Positions 11,723-21,828 of a DNA stretch of 64,000 nucleotides are shown here, piece by piece. The notes under the pieces are model-generated. The model made no database searches and had not been told where the DNA came from. It saw nothing but the letters and a program-made list of their open reading frames with translations. A program made the translations under genes and the position numbers. The first letter of the stretch is position 1, and every line of letters begins with the position of its first letter. This DNA comes from Lucinisca nassula (Eukaryota; Mollusca; Bivalvia; Lucinida; Lucinidae): positions 94,475,221 through 94,539,220 of the forward strand of contig OY757021.1 in NCBI GenBank assembly GCA_963580285.1, read 5' to 3'.

Positions 11723-11727
<5 letters not shown>

Positions 11728-11769
<42 letters not shown>

Positions 11770-11850
11770 TCACAGCATCACCAACTACTATTACTACTGA
11801 TAATAATTTTAATAATGAAAACGATGATGACAATAATTAAACTACTACTA
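11728..11850 (+). repeat. (CTA)n microsatellite with degenerate flanks
   Basis: A CTACTACTA run at about 11728-11769 is followed by CTATTACTACTGATAATAAT and AATAATGAAAACGATGATG. A similar compound triplet block recurs at 13213-13330. Confidence 0.85.
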
Positions 11851-11851
11851 C

Positions 11852-12435
11852 ATGGGTCCCTGCCCATCGGGGTTTGCAGAAATAAACTGGGCTGCATAAT
11901 GTTTCCACTCAGAGCTGAAACCGAACGCACGCGAATACTCGTAAACCGCTAAAAGGGTCTGAATATGTTCTAGAAAGGGTTATCCTTTGGAGGCAAGGAA
12001 AACACCACAGAACTGGAAAATATGGAGTTAAAACGTTTTCTGGGCTAGACTAGCTAGTTTCGCCCATCCATGTCTCATCAGTGACCCTCAAATATTTTCA
12101 AAATTCCACAATGGAATAAATGGCCCAAAAGGACAAGAAAATATAAACTACATTATAATGTAGGGCAGGGAGACTTTTTACGGCCGCCACACATTCCCAG
12201 ATACCAGCTATAGTGACGTTAAATATGTTCTAGAAAGGGTTATCCTTTGGAAGCAAGGAAGGGTTATCCTTTGGAAGCAAAGAATACATCACAGGACTGG
12301 AAGTATGGAGTGTACGTGTTTTCCGGGCCAAACTAGCTAGTTTCGGCCATTCAGGCCTCACCAGTGACCCTCAAATATTTTCAAAATTCCACAATGGAGT
12401 CAATGATCCCAAAGGACAAGAAAACATAAACTACT
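11852..12435 (+). repeat. X 5' fragment plus two tandem copies of the arm-1 repeat
   Basis: 11852-11963 is the X head (GGTCCCTGCCCATCGGGG to CGTAAACCGCTAAAAGGG). 11965-12215 and 12216-12435 are two tandem copies of the unit in arm 1 near 5770-6050, sharing TATGTTCTAGAAAGGGTTATC, GGGC(T/C)A(G/A)ACTAGCTAGTTTCG and AAATATTTTCAAAATTCC. The arm sequence is therefore a dispersed repeat. Confidence 0.75.
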
Positions 12436-12910
12436 AAGCCTGTACAGGCCAAGTGGTGCGAGTCGGACAGCAGTTACATATAAACATTTTGGTTTGTTTG
12501 GGCGTCAGGGCTTGAGATGACATTTCATCTAAATGCGGGATAAAAATAGAAGTGGATGCAATGATCAGGAATCGATACAATTTACCCACAGCTCCCATTA
12601 AAGTGAAAGAAACACAAACATGAAACAACATACCCTAATGGAAACACCAATACCGGAGAGCCAAAAGGACAGTTACTTTCCCACAAAATGGCCAATAGGC
12701 TATCCATAATAAAATAACATAAGCGACACAAACCCCAAAGACAAACCATAACAAAAATAAACTGCGACAGAAGAACCGACTCGGAATAGTCAGCAGAAAC
12801 GAATTCCACTGGGGTGGGGTGGGGGGGGGGTTAAATCGATTTTACGTGGCCACAATACACAACATTTGAAGCAACGTCTCCAAAATGATCTAAATAGTGT
12901 TGACGCGGTT
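12436..12910 (+). mobile_element. X retroposon interrupted by an R copy
   Basis: X runs from CCTGTACAGGCCAAGTGG to AATGCGGGATAAA at about 12546. It resumes at about 12862 with TTGAAGCAACGTCTCCAAAATG and GTGTTGACGCGG. The interruption, 12547-12861, is an antisense R2 3' end with a G tract at 12810-12830. The order is clear: X first, R second. Confidence 0.82.
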
Positions 12911-13014
12911 TCAAACATACTACTTTTACTATTTGTTCAACTTATAATAATGATAACTTTAACACTAAAAGCAATTATAATACTAATTATACTCTAACTA
13001 CAACTCTTACTACT

Positions 13015-13225
13015 AGCCTGCTCAGGCAAAGTGGCGCGAGTCGGATCGTCAATGCATATAGACCCTATTTATGTATTGGTTTCATTGGGCGGCAGGACTT
13101 GAGATGTCATTTCATCTCAATGTAGGGTAAACTCCCACAAAATTGGAAGCAACGTCTTCAAAATGCCCTAAATAGTGTTGTCGGGGACGTTAAATCTCAA
13201 ATCAGGCAAACAATATTACACATAT

Positions 13226-13257
<32 letters not shown>

Positions 13258-13330
13258 TAAAATAATAATAATTTCAATAATCAAAACGATGATTATAATA
13301 ATTATACTTACTACTATTTCCACCTTTACT
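13015..13330 (+). mobile_element. X 3' part followed by a triplet microsatellite
   Basis: CCTGCTCAGGCAAAGTGGCG to GGACGTTAAATCTCAAATC is X without its head (13015-13205). It is followed by CTACTCCTCCTCCTACTAC and ATAATAATAATTTC, a compound triplet tract like that at 11728. Confidence 0.78.
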
Positions 13331-13550
13331 TCAACTGCTACTGTTACTTCTAGTCTGGTCCGGAGGACGTGTGCACTCCATGTTTTTCGCTTCTGTGGTG
13401 TAGTCCTTGCTTCCAAAGGATAACCCTTTTATAGAACATATTCTACAACAAGTATTATAATTTTGATTATTATTGTAATATATGTGTTGGAAAAAATGAA
13501 TAAACACTTGCTGAAAATTCAACAGTAATAATAATAAATATTGATACGAG

Positions 13551-13715
13551 ATGAAACCGAAGCCTATCTGGTGCTTATGCACGTCTAAATTATTTTCAGT
13601 AGGTATATGGCAAAGCAGCGCGACTAAAGTATTTTAGATGAAATATGGTAGGCAAAATATGTAGCACCATGCACCAAGCGTGCATATGCCATAAGATATA
13701 TTCATGCGCGGTTTG
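13551..13715 (+). repeat. Element H copy 1, left part
   Basis: GAGATGAAACCGAAGCCTAT through GGTGCTTATGCACGTC and GCAAAGCAGCGCGACTAAAG to CATGCGCGGTTTG matches 24141-24303 almost base for base. Copy 1 stops at CATGCGCGGTTTG and continues after 15373, where the same 13 bases are repeated. H carries no ORF I recognise. Confidence 0.85.
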
Positions 13716-13906
13716 TTTGTTTGTTTGATCTGAGGTTTAACGTCCCCGTCAACACTGTAAAGGTCATTTTGGAGACGTTGCTTCCAATTTTGTGGGACTT
13801 TTACCCGACATAGAGATGAAACGACATCTCAAGCCCTGTCGCCCAATGAAACCAATAGGGTTAATTGGCATGGATGGTCCGCGTCGCACCACGGTTCCTG
13901 GACAGG

Positions 13907-15266
13907 CACCTCTTGTGGCTGATCTGTTCTTGTATTGTTATGAAAGAGACTTCATTTTGTCGCTTTCCATTGATAACCAATCTGAAATTATTGAAGCTTT
14001 TAGCTCTACTTCTAGATATTTAGATGATTTATTAAATATTGATAATACCTTTTTGATGGTTTGATCAGTCAGATTTACCCCCTAGAACTTGAGTTAAATA
14101 AAGCAAATTCTTCTGATACCGAGGCCCTGTTTTTGGATTTACATCTATCTATTGTAGATGGATTTGTTTCGTGCAAAATTTATGATAAACGCGATGACTT
14201 TGATTTTGAGATTGCAAATTTTCCTTTTTTGGATGGTGATGTTCCTCGTGCGCCATCCTATGGCGTTTATATTTCGCAAATAACTCGATTTGCTAGAGTG
14301 TGTAGTCATGTAACTGACTTCAACACTCGTAATAAATTATTAACGGCTAAACTGCTTAATCAGGGTTATCGGTACCATAAACTACGCAAAGCCTTTTTAA
14401 AATTTTATAGACGCCATTCTGATTTAATTTCAAAATTCAATATTGGACTTAAATCTCTTCTGCAACAAGGTCTATCGGAACCTGAATTTTATGGTGACTT
14501 AGTATATAAATTCAGAAAAATATATAACCGCAATGACTTCAGCACCCAATTTCGATATAAAAAGATTGGGTACAACATGGATCTTATACGACAGACTGCA
14601 TGCATGGTAGTTAACCCAATCACGGTTGGCAACTTTGCTTCCCTCTTTAATTGCACGCCGGTGGGTCAGGCCTCAGATTCTATGACGGCTCCAACGTAAA
14701 GGCTTATTGAAAATTAAAGAGATAATGTTGGTTGGTGCCTGATGCTCTGTCTCTGGTCGGGCTCATCGGAGTCTAACTGTTGGTTTTCTTTTGCTCCAGC
14801 ATTTCAGTGGTTTCTTGCTGTCGAGTCCTCAACGTTGTCTCACCTCTGTGGTTCTTTGATTTCTGTGTTCACGGAGATGTTGCACTGATGAGTTATGAGG
14901 CCTTCATGCGGACTGAACAAATTATTTGTCTAAATCGCGACGGAAGTAAGGGCGAGGATTGTGGCCACGTAAAATCGATTTAAGCCCCCCAGTGGAAATC
15001 TTCCACTGACCGTTCCAAGGCGGCTCTCCTGTGGCGATTTATTTATGTTGTTGTTTGTTACTTACTGTGTGTATCACTTGTGTCTTTTAATTTTGGATGG
15101 CCATATGGCCATTTTGTGGGAAAGTAACTGTCCTTATGGCCTTCCTTTGTTTAGGTTTCCATTATGGTCTGGTCGCTTAATGTTTGTATTTCTTTCCTTT
15201 TGGTGTCTTTTATGGGTGGAGTAAGTTAATTGTATTAATTCCTGATCTTTGTTTTACTTCTACTTA
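13907..15266 (+). mobile_element. R retroelement, longest copy (R1 subfamily)
   Basis: 5'-truncated within the RT coding region (13908-14699), followed by a ~565-bp 3' UTR ending ...CTTTGTTTTACTTCTAC. UTR landmarks shared by every R copy are TTGGTTTTCTTTTGCTCC, AATTATTTGTCTAAATCGCG, GGCCACGTAAAATCGATTTA, GTGGGAAAGTAACTGTCC and TCCTTTTGGTGTC. There is no obvious target duplication or poly-A tail. The retroelement class is unresolved. Confidence 0.88.
13908..14699 (+). pseudogene. R element reverse-transcriptase ORF, C-terminal part
   Basis: The frame from 13908 reads PLVADLFLYCYERDF then SRYLDDLLNID, an RT-like YxDD motif. After a one-base frameshift near 14050-14060 it continues as ISQIYPLELELN, FLDLHLSI, YDKRDDFDFEI, NFPFLDGDVP, GVYISQI and FYRRHSDLISKF to a natural stop at 14697-14699. 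I recognise this residue pattern as a widespread invertebrate transposable-element protein but cannot place it in a clade; Penelope-like and other non-LTR groups remain possible. The N-terminal RT motifs are missing through 5' truncation. Collinear fragments at 9778-10327 and 20744-21084 confirm the family. Confidence 0.85.
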
Positions 15267-15372
15267 GATCCTCTAAGCGGTTTACCAGTACTAGTGTGCG
15301 GGCCGGATTCAGCTCTGCGTGGAAGCATCATGCAGCCCATATATTTCTTCAAGCCCCTATGGGCGGGGGCCA

Positions 15373-16090
15373 CATGCGCGGTTTGTGGGGGAAATTATTC
15401 GCCATCCAGTAGGCCGATATAAGTCTGGGTTTCGTGTAGTTTGGCTAAAAAGTCGTCAAGCGCCAAATAGTGCCGTATATGTTTTTTCATGCCAATCGCA
15501 TTGTTGTGGATACTGGCGGGAGTTATACCATTGATCTGTAGGGAAGTTTCATAATTTTCTCCAAAGGAAATGCAAGTGTAACGGAGATAAATTTTCTGCT
15601 GAAATTAGCTGCATTGCTAAAATTGTGACCAGTATCTACGATTCTCACAATTTATCGAGCTAGCACGGGTATGCATGAATTTTCTGTAGATATAAATACC
15701 CTAAAAATTATCGTAATTTCAGCAAGCATGTCAGAAGTTATACGAATATCCACAACATTGTGCCGAGCGAAACGTCGAAGCTTTGAGAACATATTTTTAT
15801 GTTTTGTGGGGTTTTTCTCCCTAATATACCTTTATTTTCTGAAGCCTATTCTAGATTCATTTTAGAAGCCTCCGTGATGTAGTGATTATGCTACTCGTTT
15901 TATAAACCAGGGATCGCAAGATGGATCCCGGGCTTCTCCAGAATACGAATGAGTCTTTAAATCGAGGTCCGGTCTCCGTATGACCCTAGATGTTGGTGAG
16001 ACGTAAACCTCGGGCACTCGCTCATTCTGGAGTCATTAAGGCTTTTTATAGAACCCTTAAATAGAACATATTTATTAACGTCGGGTCACT
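15373..16090 (+). repeat. Element H copy 1, right part
   Basis: From CATGCGCGGTTTGTGGGGG through AAGCGCCAAATAGTG, AGTTATACCATTGATCTG and AATTATCGTAATTTCAGC to CCTATTCTAGATTCATTTTA it parallels 24294-24837. A Thr-type SINE sits at the same place in both copies, so the SINE entered before the two H copies diverged. Confidence 0.82.
15862..16024 (+). mobile_element. tRNA-Thr-headed SINE, diverged copy
   Basis: GAAGCCTCCGTGATGTAGTG (A box region) and ATCGCAAGATGGATCCC (B box) are followed by GAGTCTTTAAATCGAGG and GTCTCCGTATGACCC. Flanks TTCTAGATTCATT and TTCTGGAGTCATT form a 13-bp duplication with two mismatches. The loop CTTGTAA in better copies reads TGT, a Thr anticodon. Confidence 0.82.
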
Positions 16091-16125
16091 TGATCGATCC
16101 ATAGCTTTTGACTACCGGTTGTTAA

Positions 16126-16185
16126 AAGACCGTAGTCCCGTCTCCATATGGCATTAGGTGTTCAGGAGACGTAAAATTGAAGACA
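16126..16185 (+). mobile_element. Thr-SINE 3' tail fragment
   Basis: GTAGTCCCGTCTCCATATGG and GTTCAGGAGACGTAAAATTG match the tail of the Thr-headed SINE. The tRNA head is absent. 16190-16800 holds nothing I can identify. Confidence 0.6.
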
Positions 16186-16803
16186 GCTTTAACCAAATCT
16201 TCATCATCAGGGCGAATTCTTAGACAAGAGCATGCCGGGTTATCCGTGATGATGAACCATGTTCATGTTGTGTAGGAAGAATTTTGTTTAAGAAGAAATA
16301 CGAGTGCATTTTTGGTAACGATGCCGTTTCTGTTTAAGAAATCCGTTTGTACCTGTATGCACATCTAAATGACGTGATTTTGATTTGCAAGTACTGCAAA
16401 GACGGTTCTGACGTTACATCTACCAAATATGGAAATGATTTTAGCTTAGTATTGGACAGCAAATAGTGCAGGTCCGTTCATGCTTTTGCTACGGCAAAGT
16501 GTGTTCCCTATCAAATGTTGACTCGCGTTTTGAAGAATAGATAAAAATCTTCCTGTTTTTCGTTTCTAGCTGTTGTTAATGTAATGTATTAGTGAAAAGC
16601 TATATTGATGAGCCGTGCCCCTAACCTGTGCTGATCCAGTGAGCACAAATTTGATGAGAATTATGTTCAGTTATAGTGAGCATTAATTGATTTCTGTAGT
16701 GCTCAGTAAGGGAGCATAGATTTTGAGTATTCTTGTTTCAAGCACCGGGTGCTGATATTTTGTTGCACAGTCAAGCTTAGTTCTGCTGTGCGGTTATTGT
16801 CGC

Positions 16804-17178
16804 ATGCGCAACAACGGTATATGCATGAACATATTCAGACTTCTCCGCGGCAGGGATCATGATGTAGTATATACCTTTCGTGAACCGTTTTTAGTTGATT
16901 ATCGTTGTTTCCAGGCATTCTATGCTGGGAGGTGGAGCGACCTGCTGCCCCCTGGTCCATATGAGCAGGTACTAGACCCAACGACGGGCCAAAGGGTAGT
17001 AGAGCCCCAGCAGAGGCGGGCAAACCCAGATCGCGGACCGTCCAGGCCACAATTCCCGGGAAATCATATTTACTGGACTGAGACGTGGTGGCGAACACCG
17101 GTTTCTCAAAAATCCAGAGATTGGAGTCTGGTTATCCAATATAATGTCGTCGACATTAATAGTTGTGAATTGTGTTAA
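16804..17178 (+). CDS. Unrecognised 124-residue ORF or possible exon
   Basis: An open frame of 124 codons lies in a locally GC-richer patch (16900-17100) in otherwise AT-rich DNA. Residues about 48-92 are polar, rich in Pro, Arg and Gln (LLPPGPYEQVLDPTTGQR, then an RRANPDRGPSRPQFPG stretch), with an aromatic cluster IYWTETWW after them. A pyrimidine-rich GTTGTTTCCAG lies at 16903-16913 and could serve as a splice acceptor. I see no domain, signal peptide or membrane segment. It lies immediately upstream of the Gypsy 5' LTR. It may be chance, a host exon or part of an unknown element. Confidence 0.25.
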   Translation: MRNNGICMNIFRLLRGRDHDVVYTFREPFLVDYRCFQAFYAGRWSDLLPPGPYEQVLDPTTGQRVVEPQQRRANPDRGPSRPQFPGNHIYWTETWWRTPVSQKSRDWSLVIQYNVVDINSCELC

Positions 17179-17623
17179 CTAAAAATGTGGTCAACATAAA
17201 AAGTTGACATTGATATAGAATAGTTCGTTTTCCCCAACTGGAATACAAGAACACAAGTGAAGTGGCGTAAGTCCACCTAAAGCGGACTTATATTTTTTCT
17301 GCCGACATTTTTTTCCGTTGGCTACTTCGTCTTCCTTTGTTCGTGTACTTTGTGTTATTTGTTTCTATTTAATTTTCACGTCACCGCCCCGAGCACAAAA
17401 CATAGTTTTGCCTTTAATGCGAGCGCCGTGAAGTGTTATAGAAACAAATATAGTGTTAAATGTTGGTATTGTTGTATATAGTTATTGTTAATAATTTATG
17501 TCTTGTATATAATATCTTTCTTGTGCCTTGTCCCACAGTTGCCCGTTCACCTATCAGAGATCACCCTCGGTCATCTTGTCAGCATGTGGGTTTTCGGGAC
17601 GCCGTAAACCTACATGTAAGATA
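17172..17623 (+). mobile_element. 5' LTR of Ty3/Gypsy element 1 (start approximate)
   Basis: The right side is fixed by the primer-binding site at 17624. 17403-17590 is repeated at 24943-25130 with few changes (GAAACAAATATA, TTGGTATTGTTGTATATAG, CCCACAGTTGCCCGTTCACC, AGATCACCCTCGGTC), as expected of two LTRs. The left border is a guess: TGTTAACT at 17172 is the nearest plausible TG start. The left half of the 3' copy is missing, so I could not verify it. Confidence 0.7.
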
Positions 17624-17642
17624 TGGTGTCAGAAGTGGGATT
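17624..17642 (+). other. Primer-binding site, tRNA-Leu type
   Basis: TGGTGTCAGAAGTGGGATT is complementary to the 3' end of a tRNA ending ...CCCACTTCTGACA plus CCA, the ending I know for animal tRNA-Leu(CAA). Its position just after the LTR and about 900 bp before gag fits a Ty3/Gypsy leader. Confidence 0.82.
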
Positions 17643-17840
17643 GGTTGGTCTCTGGGAGGTTTTTCTAAACATCAATTGTTCTAAAAACAATTCCATCCCT
17701 CATGTTCTTTCTTTCCTCTTCTCTAATCGGGCATTGATTGCCACACTTAGAAATTAACTTGAATCTTCCTTCCTGCATTGATGAAATGCGAATCCCATGT
17801 ATTCAGTTAAATGGATACTGACAAGTTCATAGTTTCTTCT

Positions 17841-18007
17841 TGAAGCCTCCGTGGTCGAGTGGTTACGCTACTCGCCTTGTAAACCAGCGGTCGCAGGTTC
17901 GATCCCGGGCTTCTCCAGACTTTCGGATGAGTCTTTAAACCGAGGTCCCGTCTCCGTATGACCTTAGCTGTTGGTGTGACGTAAAACTGAAACACTCACT
18001 CACTCAC
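17841..18007 (+). mobile_element. tRNA-Thr-headed SINE in the Gypsy leader
   Basis: GAAGCCTCCGTGGTCGAGTG, CGCCTTGTAAACCAGCGG and AGGTTCGATCCCGGGC give head and boxes. The tail is GTCTCCGTATGACC, GACGTAAAACTG and (CACT)n. An exact 14-bp duplication, TCATAGTTTCTTCT, flanks it (17827-17840 and 18008-18021). It lies between the primer site and gag, so it entered the retrotransposon after that copy had inserted. Confidence 0.92.
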
Positions 18008-18525
18008 TCATAGTTTCTTCTGAGCAGGAAGGCACGGCAAACTCCACTTTTTCTTGGTAACGAACATTTGAAGTAGTACCACTTAATTGTGTTACCCGGC
18101 ATTCTACTAAGTTAAACTTGAGTTACTTATTGATCTTACCCACACATGGTTCTGACATAGTGACGTTAACAATTTACTGACGTTGACATTTTTCCTTACG
18201 GTAGCGCTTACATATACGCTGTGGCTTGAAGTTAGGTATAGCGTAATAGAAACATTGATGGTAACATGTTATGATCTGAGTTTTGCAATGTGATGGAACT
18301 GCAGGTTGTTGCCTTTTAATGTTAACGTCGTCGACTTATGACGTCATATTAGACTACCAGTACGTAACGTCATACTTCATTAAGAGTATTTGACATTTCA
18401 AATCGCGTGTACATTAATAACTGACGTTTAGTTAGATTAACGTGTAGAACACATATCTTAACGTTTTAGTTAAGCCAATTCAGTCATTACTGAACATAAC
18501 TGATCAGTTTACAGATTTTTTTTAT

Positions 18526-19281
18526 ATGTATGCGAGATTTACGTTATCAATAATGGAGCGTTTAATACAAACGGGAAAGGAGTTATGTTATGAGGGGAAT
18601 GATCTGCAAGATTTTCTTAAGCAGCAGCAAGATATTGATAGGACAGAAAGGCAAGATCAAAGGGATTTAAGAAAGGTTAAGGTTAGAAGAAAGGGAAGAG
18701 GAAAAGGAAAGGGGAGAAAAGGAGGGTCATATGAACTAGCTATGTTGAAGGTTAATAAGGAGCTTGAAATGGCACGCACTGAAAGCGAAAGGGAGGCAAA
18801 AGAGATTTGTGAAGCCCATTTAGAAAAGATAAGGTATGGGTTAGAGATGCAGCATCAAGAATTGAGGAATCAGTTAGAAATGCAGAGAGCAAAGCTCGAG
18901 CTAGAATTTGAAAGGCAAAAGGCTGAAAAGGTGGCGCATGTCCGGGATCCTAAGTCACCTTATTTTGAAGAGGGTAAAGATAAGATGGATAAACCAAAAT
19001 GGCAGTACAACACTTCGTATTTGGATGTATTTATGTATACTTGCTTAGTATGTCTAGTGATTCGAAGAAATTCAGAGGAAAAACATGAAAAAAAAGATAA
19101 GATGGATAGTTACTTATCTAGGTTTGAGAAATATGATACGGCTAACAAATGGGATAAGAGCATTTTGGCCGCGTATTTAAGTGCATTACTTAAAGGGCGC
19201 GCTCTTGATGTATATGACTGGTTATCAAATGATGATGTGGCGGATTATGATAAGTTAAAGGATGCCCTATTAAAGATTTAG
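18526..19281 (+). CDS. Gypsy element 1 gag, N-terminal part (interrupted)
   Basis: 251 residues, then a stop. Residues ~50-75 are a basic Lys/Arg/Gly cluster; ~80-145 form a charged, coiled-coil-like stretch rich in Glu, Arg and Gln. RFEKYDTANKWDKS followed by LLKGRALDVYDWLS matches the capsid-like part of molluscan Gypsy Gag proteins. A 102-bp insertion at 18991-19092, flanked by the 15-bp repeat AAAGATAAGATGGAT, adds 39 codons in frame. Gag-like residues continue in other frames to about 19600 (FMARDQFLES, ELYVHLKP, EADLFAEARG), so the reading frame is already broken. The true gag start may be the internal ATG at 18553. Confidence 0.8.
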   Translation: MYARFTLSIMERLIQTGKELCYEGNDLQDFLKQQQDIDRTERQDQRDLRKVKVRRKGRGKGKGRKGGSYELAMLKVNKELEMARTESEREAKEICEAHLEKIRYGLEMQHQELRNQLEMQRAKLELEFERQKAEKVAHVRDPKSPYFEEGKDKMDKPKWQYNTSYLDVFMYTCLVCLVIRRNSEEKHEKKDKMDSYLSRFEKYDTANKWDKSILAAYLSALLKGRALDVYDWLSNDDVADYDKLKDALLKI

Positions 19282-19602
19282 GAAGATGTTTCGTTATAGT
19301 AGGCCTGAGAAATAAGAAACGTTCATACAGTTCAGTAGTAGATTGAGAAGTTATTTAGAGAATGACTTAATATGGCAAAGATAGAAAAAGCTTTTCCGGC
19401 TATCTGTGATTTCATGGCAAGGGATCAGTTCCTGGAGTCATGTAATAGAGAACTGTATGTACATTTGAAGCCAAAACAGTTTGGTAATTTAGATGAAATG
19501 GCTAGAGAGGCAGATTTGTTTGCAGAAGCGCGCGGGGTGTAATTATTTGCATTAATAAGGGGCAACGCGATAATAGAGGCGAAGCGCAGGGTAAACAGGA
19601 CA
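19282..19602 (+). pseudogene. Gypsy element 1 gag, degraded middle part
   Basis: After the TAG stop, RYSRPEK, FIQFSSRLRSYL and KIEKAFPAICDFMARDQF to FGNLDEMAREADLFAEARG can be followed in alternating frames. They lie in the order expected of Gag and run up to the R insertion at 19603. At least two frameshifts are needed. Confidence 0.75.
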
Positions 19603-20154
19603 AAATAGAAGTGGAGGCAATGATCGGGAATCGATACAATTAACCCACAGCTCCCATCAGAAACACCAAAGGGAAAGAAACACAAACATGAAACAACAGA
19701 CCCTAATGGAAACATCAATAGCGGGAAGCAAAAAGGACAGTCACTTTCCCACAAAATGAACAATAGGCTATCCAAAATAAAATAATATAAGCGACACAAA
19801 GACAAACCATAACAAAAATAAATTGCGACAGAAGAATCGCCTTGAAACGGTCAGCAGAACGAATTCCCCTGGGGGTGGGGGGTGGGGGGGGGGGCTTTAA
19901 TCGATTATACGTGGCCACAATCCTCGCCCTTACTTCCGTCGCGATTAAGACAAATAATTTGTTCAGTCCGCATGAAGGCCTCCTAACTCATCAGTGCAAC
20001 ACCTCCGTGAACACAAAAAAAATCAAACAACCACAGAGATAAAACAACGGTGAGGATTCGACAGCAAGAAACCACTGAAATACTTGTGCAAAAGAAAACC
20101 AACAGTTAGACTCCGATGGGCCGGATCTGGGACAGAGCATCAGGTGCCAATCAA
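19603..20154 (-). mobile_element. R2 3' UTR copy inside gag
   Basis: Starts AATAGAAGTGGAGGCAATG, passes through a G tract at 19871-19894 and AAATAATTTGTTCAGTCCGC, and ends near CAGGTGCCAATCAACATAAT. It directly abuts a second R copy in the same orientation. Confidence 0.85.
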
Positions 20155-20156
20155 CA

Positions 20157-21084
20157 TAATAGAAGTGGAGTCAATGATCAGGAATCGATACAATTAACCC
20201 ACAGATGCCATCAGAGACACCAAAGTGAAAGAAACGCAAACATGACGCAACAGACCCCAATGGAAACATCAACAGCGGAAAGCCAAAAGGACAGTTACTT
20301 TCCCACAAAATGGCCAATAGGCTATCCAAAATAAAATAATATAAGTGACACAAACACCCAAAGACAAACCATAACAAAAATAAACCGCGGCAGAAGAACC
20401 GCCTTGGAACGGTCAGTGGAAACGAATTCCACTGGTGGGGGTTGGGGTGGGCTTCAGTCGATTTAACGTGGCCACAATCCTCGCCCTTACTTCCGTCTCG
20501 ATTTAGACAAATGATGTGTTCACTCCGCATGAATGCCTCCTAACTCATCAATGAAACATCTCTGTTAACACAAAAAAATCATACAACCACAGAGATGAAA
20601 CAACGGTGAGAACTCGACAGCAAGTAACCACTGAAATGCAGGAGCGAAAGAAAACCAACAGTTAGACTCTGATGGGCCCAACCAAAGACAGAGTATCAGG
20701 CACCAACCAAGGTTACATTGAACTAGATCGCTCTTATTCTCAGTAAGCCTTTACGCTGGAACCGTCATAGAATCTGAGGCCTGACCCACCGGCGTGCAAT
20801 TAAAGAGAGAAGCAAAGTTGTCAACCATGATTGGGTTAACTATCATGCATGCAGTCTGTTGTATAACATTTATGTTGTACCCAATCTTTTTACACGAAGA
20901 ATGATTTTACGAAATGGGGTGCTGAAGCCATTGCGGTTATTTAGTTTTCTGAATTTATATACTAAGTCACCATAAAATTCGGGTTCCGATAGACCTTGTT
21001 GCAGAAGAGATTTAAGTCCAATATTGAATTTTGAAAGCCTTTACGCCGGAACTGTCATAGAATCTGAGGCCTGGCCCGCCGGCG
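20157..21084 (-). mobile_element. R2 copy with 3' UTR and RT C-terminus inside gag
   Basis: The 3' UTR (20157-20740, G tract at 20433-20451) joins antisense R coding sequence at 20744-21035: the terminal CTPVG/NPITV region, then PEFYGDL and SKFNIGL. A short second piece of the coding end follows at 21036-21084 (CTTTACGCCGGAACTGTC). Gag resumes at 21085. Internal stops make it non-functional. Confidence 0.82.
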
Positions 21085-21425
21085 TAAAGTTGACTCAGTC
21101 AAACCGAGTGATAAACCGGATATTAAGTGTAGCATATGCGGTAAGGGACATTTAACAATTAAATGTTTTAAGAACCCCGACAGAAAACCATTATATAGTG
21201 CAGAAGTAGGAGCAACTGGAGGTCGAGACAGTGGTGTTGAGGAAAATTTTTAACACGCGCGTAGAGGCTCAAGGTACTCAGATTAAGAATGAGAATACGC
21301 AGAGTGTAGGCCGTGGTTATATTCGTGGTCGTGGTAATTTTAGAGGGTCTTTTCGCAGACGCGGTAAGAATAATGGAACACCACATGGCGCCGCGCACCA
21401 AGTTAGTTTTTTTTGTCAAGCATAA
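21085..21425 (+). pseudogene. Gypsy element 1 gag: zinc knuckle and RG-rich tail
   Basis: DKPDIKCSICGKGHLTIKC is a CCHC zinc knuckle (Cys codons 21128, 21137 and 21164; His 21149). It is followed by FKNPDRKPLYSAEV and, after a frameshift, SVGRGYIRGRGNFRGSFRR, an RG-rich nucleic-acid-binding tail. It is the direct continuation of the gag interrupted at 19602, which proves that the R copies between them are insertions. Confidence 0.85.
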
Positions 21426-21828
21426 GTAACTAAGAAAGGTGATGAGATTGGAAGTATTTTTGAAGTTAAGGTTGATGATCCGTTGATTTCGGATGGGGAG
21501 AGTGTAATAAGGAAACTAGGGGCGGTGTTTGTTACTTCTTGAAGGCAAGGTTACCGATGGCAAAAGGGTTGGTTAATAATAAGAAGGTGGTTGTATTAAG
21601 AGATACTGGGTGTACAGGTTGTGTCGTTCGGAGAAGCTTGGTTACAGATAATCAGTTAATAGGGAAAGAGTCAGATGTTACGCTGATTGATGAATCCACA
21701 CAAAGGTATCCTTCAAAATTTGACAATGATTGACATTGATTGTCCTTCTATCACTGGGAAAACTTCAGCTTTGTGTATGGATGATACGTTGTACGATTTG
21801 GTTATCGGTAACATTGATGGATCAAAGT
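21426..21828 (+). pseudogene. Gypsy element 1 aspartic protease
   Basis: KGLVNNKKVVVLRDTGCTGC contains the retropepsin active-site triad DTG (Asp codon 21602-21604), followed by VVRRSLVTDNQL, SDVTLIDESTQRYP and, after a frameshift, DDTLYDLVIGNIDGSK. The next residues of the same protein, LPDMSHFSAAAVTR, lie at 22047-22095 beyond an R copy. One frameshift near 21715 is evident. Confidence 0.85.

Larger units (their letters stand above)
13716..15372 (-). mobile_element. X retroposon inserted in H, itself split by R
   Basis: The insertion is flanked by the 13-bp duplication CATGCGCGGTTTG (13703-13715 and 15373-15385). Its outer parts are X in antisense: (TTTG)n plus GAGGTTTAACGTCCCC at the left, and AAGCGGTTTACCAGTACT to GCCCCTATGGGCGGGGGCC at the right. 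X is broken after GACAGGC (13906) and resumes at TTAGATCCTC (15267). The sequence between is R. The uninterrupted H copy at 24141 shows the empty site. Confidence 0.9.

Noticed and set aside
21231..21425. Independent small RG-rich gene
   Set aside because: It is the C-terminal tail of the Gypsy Gag directly after the zinc knuckle.
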